Positions 59,663 to 64,000 of a stretch of 64,000 bases of DNA are shown here, piece after piece; within the stretch, counting starts at the first letter, position 1, and each line of letters opens with the position of its first letter. The stretch is taken from assembly GCF_027579695.1 (NCBI RefSeq), contig NC_083590.1, positions 17,147,946 through 17,211,945 of the forward strand, in the 5' to 3' direction. Position numbers and translations under genes: made by a program. Below the pieces are notes generated by a model. The model was not told where the DNA came from, ran no database searches, and saw only the letters and a program-made list of their open reading frames with translations. The DNA is from Neoarius graeffei (Eukaryota; Chordata; Actinopteri; Siluriformes; Ariidae).

Positions 59663-60172
59663 CAGTACTGTGCAAAAGTCTTAGGCATGTAAAACAAAAT
59701 GCTGTAGAGCAAAGATGCTTTCAAAAATAATTAAATTAAATGTTTCTACATTAAAAAAATACCCATGCATGAAAAAAAAATCAGTATTTGGTGTGAGATG
59801 ACCCTTTGTTTTTAAAAAAATAGTAGTCTCAGATACAATTTGTGCAGTTTTATGCGGAAATGAGCTGTAGGTTTTACTGAGCATCTTACAGAACCAGCCA
59901 CAGTTCTTCTGGACACTTTGACTGTCACACTCGCTTCTTCATTTTACACCAAAACCCAGTAGCCTTCATTACGTTTTCGTTATTAATCGGAAAAGTGCTC
60001 TCTTATGGAATACGCTGTTCAGATACAAACTTTTTTTTTTTAAATTTAACATTTACTTTTGTGCTAGAAAACAAATGTTTGGAGCTCTATAAAGTTTTTG
60101 TACTGACTCAATAAAGTAGAAGTCAAGTTTGTACTTAAAAAAAAATAGGGGGCCAAAGACTTCTGCATATTC
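59663..60172 (+). mobile_element. Tc1-derived non-autonomous element, copy 1
   Basis: Begins TACAGTACTGTGCAAAAGTC and ends near CCAAAGACTTCTGCATATT. Shared internal blocks (TTTGGTGTGAGATGACCCTT; GTTCTTCTGGACACTTTGAC) recur in reverse complement near 63.5-63.8 kb. No coding frame seen. Confidence 0.7.
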
Positions 60173-60174
60173 GT

Positions 60175-60357
60175 CATTACATTAATGGCATTTAGCAGAC
60201 ACACTTAGCCAGAGCAACACACAATATATACCTAGAGTAGCCTGGGGTTAGGTGCCTTGTTCAAGGGTACTTTAGTCATTTCTATGGGTCCAGGGAATCA
60301 AACCAGCAACCTTTTGATCCCAAAGCTGCTTCTCTAACCATTAGGCCATGGCTTCCC
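60175..60357 (-). mobile_element. tRNA-derived SINE, family C, minus strand
   Basis: Complement of GGAAGCCATGGCCTAATGGT ... TAGCAGACAC; head with a B-box-like GGTTTGATTCC. Two plus copies follow at 60499 and 62019. Confidence 0.7.
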
Positions 60358-60498
60358 TCATCAAAAACACCATAAACTATTTCAGCTGTTTAAAAGATAT
60401 ATGCATTTGTATGAATATGTGGTGTTAAATGGTGTCAAAGATGGCAAATGGGTTGGTGGCAGGTCAGAACATGAAGCTTAACTGGGATATCTATTCCT

Positions 60499-60672
60499 GT
60501 GGGGAAGCCATGGCCTAATGCTTAGAGAAGCAGCGTTGGGCCCAAAAGGTCACTGGTTCAATTCCTTGAAGTGCCCTTAAGGACGGTACTGTACTTGCTC
60601 CCCAGGCTGCTCTGGGTGTGCTATATGTTGCTCTGGATAATTATGTCTGCAAAATGCCTGTAATGTAAAAGT
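60499..60672 (+). mobile_element. tRNA-derived SINE, family C
   Basis: GAAGCCATGGCCTAATGCTT head, GGTTCAATTCC B-box-like, GTTGCTCTGGATAA end. Confidence 0.7.
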
Positions 60673-61576
60673 GTTTCCATTGATCACTGAAGGTTTCAAG
60701 TAATGATGACAAATCTGGAGTGAATCAGATCATTTGGCTCAGCTTGCGAATGACTCACTGCCATTTTTTTTAAAAGAAAAAATAATTTTGTTATATTTTC
60801 ATTTTCTTTTCCAAACTATGGCTGAAATTGTTTAAATTGAGGTATGGGTATAGGGATTATATTATATTATCTATCAAGTTGATCTGTAACTTAAAAAAAA
60901 AAACAGTAAATGACATATCTGGAGGATGGAATACTTTTGTATAGTTTTGATCATTATTAACGTGTTATAAACTCCTGTGGAAGCTCATTTCAGTTCCGTG
61001 TTTTTAAAGTCACACCAAAAAAAGCACCGTAATTACTGTAAACATGCCCACTTTTATTTTTAATACTGTAATGTGACAATCATATTGTTCTGTGTGATGC
61101 GCTACACGCAGTGACCAGCAGGTGGAGCTCTCATTCCACACACACACACACAGGCTGAACTTGAGGGACAATTGAACTGAAAGTTGAAGTGACAGGTGTT
61201 TTTGAGCAGGTGGAATTGAGAGAATATTTGTGGAACAGAGTAACATTTCACAGCTGCAATACCACAAATACCGCTGACTAATATTAGGCTCCGTGTCTGT
61301 GAGACAAGTGTGCGATGATTTACACACACATACATTCACCCTGCTGTACAATAAACTTCCTTTACTTTTAGCTACATTGGATTTTTAGCACCAAGTCTGC
61401 AATGAAATCAAAATTCAGACACCAAACATGTTGCTGATTGACTATAATTTGTGTAAAAGGAAATTCTTCTTCATCCCAGAGCCAGCAAGGGCTGTAGGGG
61501 CACCACTGATGGCATTTTAACAGTCCATCATTGGTGTGTCTAAACTTGGCAGAGCCCATCCCTCTCCAAGCTTGAT

Positions 61577-61749
61577 CAATAGACAATTTAGAGTCTCCAG
61601 TTAGCCTAACCACATGTCTTTGGGAGGAAACCTACATAGACACAGGGAGAACATGCAAGCTCCACACAGAAAGGCCCCTGTTGGCCTCTGGGCTCGAACC
61701 CAGAACCTTCTTGCTGTGAGGCAACAGTGTTAACCACTATGCCACCCCA
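61577..61749 (-). mobile_element. SINE family A fragment (head half)
   Basis: Covers the head and first third of the body only, ending ATGCCACCCC at the head side. Confidence 0.75.
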
Positions 61750-61776
61750 TAGTTTTTTTTTGTAAAATCCGAACTT

Positions 61777-61908
61777 CTCATCTCATCTCATTATCCCTAG
61801 CCGCTTTATCCTGTTCTACAGGGTCACAGGCAAGCTGGAGCCTATCCCAGCTGACTACGGATGAAAGGTGGGGTACACCCTGGACAAGTCCCCAGGTCAT
61901 CACAGGGC
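61777..61908 (-). mobile_element. SINE family A, 5'-truncated copy
   Basis: Only the 3' third and tail; flanked by AAAATCCGAACTT and AAAATCTGAACTT, a 13-bp duplication with one difference. The truncation at the 5' side is what target-primed reverse transcription produces. Confidence 0.75.
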
Positions 61909-62018
61909 AAAATCTGAACTTGCCCACAATTAATGGATGGCAGAATAGTAAAAGAGCAAGATTAAAGATTAATATGGGTTTTTAAAAAGTGTGTGGATGT
62001 GACAGAATCTTGCTGTTA

Positions 62019-62160
62019 TAGGTAGAAGCCATGGCCTAATGGTTAGTGAAGCAACTTTGGGACCAAAAGGTTGACGGTTTGAGTCCTTGGAATAGCTGAA
62101 GTGCCCTTGAGTAAGGAACTTAACCCCAGGTTGCTCTGGATAAGAACATCTGCTAAATGT
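62019..62160 (+). mobile_element. tRNA-derived SINE, family C
   Basis: GAAGCCATGGCCTAATGGTT head, GGTTTGAGTCC B-box, body and GATAAGAACATCTGCTAAAT end. Confidence 0.7.
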
Positions 62161-62276
62161 ATTGTTATAGGAAAATAATCAACATTTGCCACCCCAAAGT
62201 TAATTATTTTCCAATGACCCCCTATTCTGTAGTGTTCTGTTCTTCTTAAGCCACAGGATTTATTATTATTATTATC

Positions 62277-62653
62277 ATCTCATCTCATTATCTCTAGCCG
62301 CTTTATCCTGTCCTACAGGGTCGCAGGCAAGCTGGAGCCTATCCCAGCTGACTACGGGCGAAAGGTGGGGTACACCCTGGACAAGTCGCCAGGTCATCAC
62401 AGGGCTGACACATAGACACAGACAACCATTCACACTCACATTCACACCTACGGTCAATTTAGAGTCACCAGTTAACCTAACCTGCATGTCTTTGGACTGT
62501 GGGGGAAACCGGAGCACCCGGAGGAAACCCACGCGGACATGGGGAGAACATGCAAACTCCGCACAGAAAGGCCCTTGCCGGCCACAGGGCTCGAACCCAG
62601 GACCTTCTTGCTGTGAGGCGACAGCGCTAACCACTACACCACCATGCCGCCCT
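62277..62653 (-). mobile_element. SINE family A, full copy inside an ATT microsatellite
   Basis: TATTATTATT lies on both sides. Full head, body and TGAGA tail. Confidence 0.88.
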
Positions 62654-62670
62654 ATTATTATTATTATTAT

Positions 62671-62789
62671 CTCATCTCATCTCATTATCTGTAGCCGCTT
62701 TATCCTGTTCTACAGGGTCGCAGGCAAGCTGGAGCCTATCCCAGCTGACTACAGGCGAAAGGCGGGGTACACCCTGGACAAGTCGCCAG
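62671..62789 (-). mobile_element. SINE family A, 5'-truncated copy in the same ATT microsatellite
   Basis: Tail and 3' third only, again surrounded by ATT repeats; the longer ATT run (62790-62834) follows. Confidence 0.8.

Positions 62790-62834
<45 letters not shown>
62790..62834. repeat. ATT microsatellite
   Basis: About 14 ATT units; shorter ATT runs flank the two SINEs at 62260-62276 and 62654-62670. A CT run of 20 units follows at 62957-62996. An AAC run is at 53461-53494. Confidence 0.9.
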
Positions 62835-62836
<2 letters not shown>

Positions 62837-62951
62837 AATAAAGAACTTATTTTTATCCATTTATAGTTACATTTAATATGGTGGAATGTCAGTTTCACAT
62901 TAATGCCTTTTATGACTTAAGCTATAAACAGTTGTCCTATCACCAATGTGT

Positions 62952-62999
<48 letters not shown>

Positions 63000-63454
63000 A
63001 ACAACAAAACAAACAAACAAACAAGCAAACAAAACCAAAACACATAGCTTGACTCCAGAAAACATGAACATTTCTCCATGTCTGAGTTACAGCTTTACCC
63101 TGACTGTTACCAAGCATTGACACTGGAGACTCCTTCCATAAATGTTACATAAACTTCATTAATTAAAAAAAAGACTTCACTGTATCAACAATTACATGTT
63201 TTCTTCCTTCAATAAATATATATTTTTTAAAAAACTGTTTATTATTAGACTTATGTTACGTGGAGTATCAGCCAAAATGATACAGGTCCCTGTGAATGAG
63301 TTATTATTATAGCAACAATAACATATGAGCACATTATGAATGCTTCAGGACAAACCAGTGCACTATTGTGAGAGCTGCTGTGAGAGAAAATTAATCAACA
63401 CCATCTGACCAATCAGAATCAAGAATTCAACAGCACCATGGTATAAGAGAAAAA

Positions 63455-63832
63455 TAAGTCTTAGGCATCCTATTTTTTTCATACAAACTTTGTTATAGAT
63501 TTCTCTTTTATGATTTCTACATTATTGAGTCAAAACATTACAAAAACATTTTTAGAGTCCAAATGTTCGTTCATTTTCCAGCACAAAATTAAATGTCAAA
63601 GTGTCCAGAAGAACTGTAGCTGGTTCTATTGATATATCCTATTTTATATACTATTTTTTTAAGCAAAGGGTCGTCTCACACCAAATATTGACTTCATTTC
63701 ATTTATTATGGCTTACTGATTATTATTTATAGTATTTTTTTAATGTTGAAACATCTCATTTCATTATTTTTAAACCATTTTTGGTCGACAGCATTTCTTT
63801 ACATGTGCCTAAGACTTTTGTACAGCACTGTA
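63455..63832 (-). mobile_element. Tc1-derived non-autonomous element, copy 2 (opposite orientation)
   Basis: Ends CCTAAGACTTTTGTACAGCA, the reverse complement of the start of the 59.66-kb copy, and shares its GTGTCCAGAAGAACTGTAGC and AAGGGTCGTCTCACACCAAA blocks. Shorter than copy 1. Confidence 0.7.
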
Positions 63833-64000
63833 AAACCTCATCTCAAGAGTGACATTTGGTCTGCTCGAGTTGAACTATTCAGATTGGGGGGTCAGTTGGA
63901 GTCTGATTTTTTTTTTCTGAAAGAACACATTCAGTACATGAGTGCTGCTTGGAAGATGTCCACTTTGACATGAAAGAACTCTATTCATTAGACATCCTGT

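Noticed and set aside
1..64000. CRISPR arrays, operons, phage or plasmid features
   Set aside because: The spliced genes and SINEs show a vertebrate nuclear genome; tandem arrays here lack spacer structure.

Overview
This is vertebrate nuclear DNA, almost certainly from a teleost fish. Genes are split by long introns with GT/AG borders, and the intervening DNA is crowded with Tc1/mariner elements, tRNA-derived SINEs, foldback elements and microsatellites of the kind seen in fish. The dominant SINE, with its repeated TGAGA tail, suggests an ostariophysan such as a catfish; that is inference.

Two host genes are recognisable, both on the minus strand. (1) About 46.1 kb to beyond the left edge: the tau gene (mapt). 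A candidate non-coding first exon lies at about 46.14-46.4 kb. The ATG exon is at 22.1-22.2 kb, and seven further coding exons follow at 17.9, 11.6, 8.9-10.1, 6.2, 3.2, 2.9 and 0.5-0.75 kb. All phases are compatible and the chain gives 2037 nt (679 codons), ending at the last lysine of microtubule-binding repeat 1. The remaining repeats lie outside the window. (2) 53.7-47.7 kb: a complete essential myosin light chain gene (myl4), six coding exons plus a 3'-UTR exon, 186 aa, behind a TATA box. The two genes are consecutive in the same orientation. Tau acts on axonal microtubules and MYL4 in the cardiac sarcomere, so they are neighbours rather than a pathway.

The rest is mobile and simple-sequence DNA. 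Two nearly full Tc1 elements (15.1-16.7 and 54.3-55.9 kb) each carry one in-frame TGA. There is also a decayed Tc1 (24.2-25.3 kb), a head-to-head Tc1 palindrome (21.1-21.9 kb), and a short mariner-like element with perfect 32-bp ends (44.4-44.8 kb). A TTAA-flanked Kolobok-like element (57.4-58.8 kb) holds two convergent first exons. A multi-copy family (0.8, 19.5, 24.0, 37.6 and 40.6 kb) combines a terminal palindrome with remnants of a split gene resembling the Crypton-derived KIAA1958/DUF3504 family; a second palindrome family (14.4 and 42.7-44.1 kb) looks similar in build. About ten copies of one SINE, two other SINE-like families, a LINE fragment, minisatellites at 35.9-36.9 and 47.0-47.4 kb, and an 0.8-kb pyrimidine tract complete the picture. 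From about 54 kb to the right edge I see no host gene.

The best candidates for something not previously described are the palindrome-plus-recombinase-exon families and the Kolobok-like element with two facing first exons. All exon borders were read by eye.
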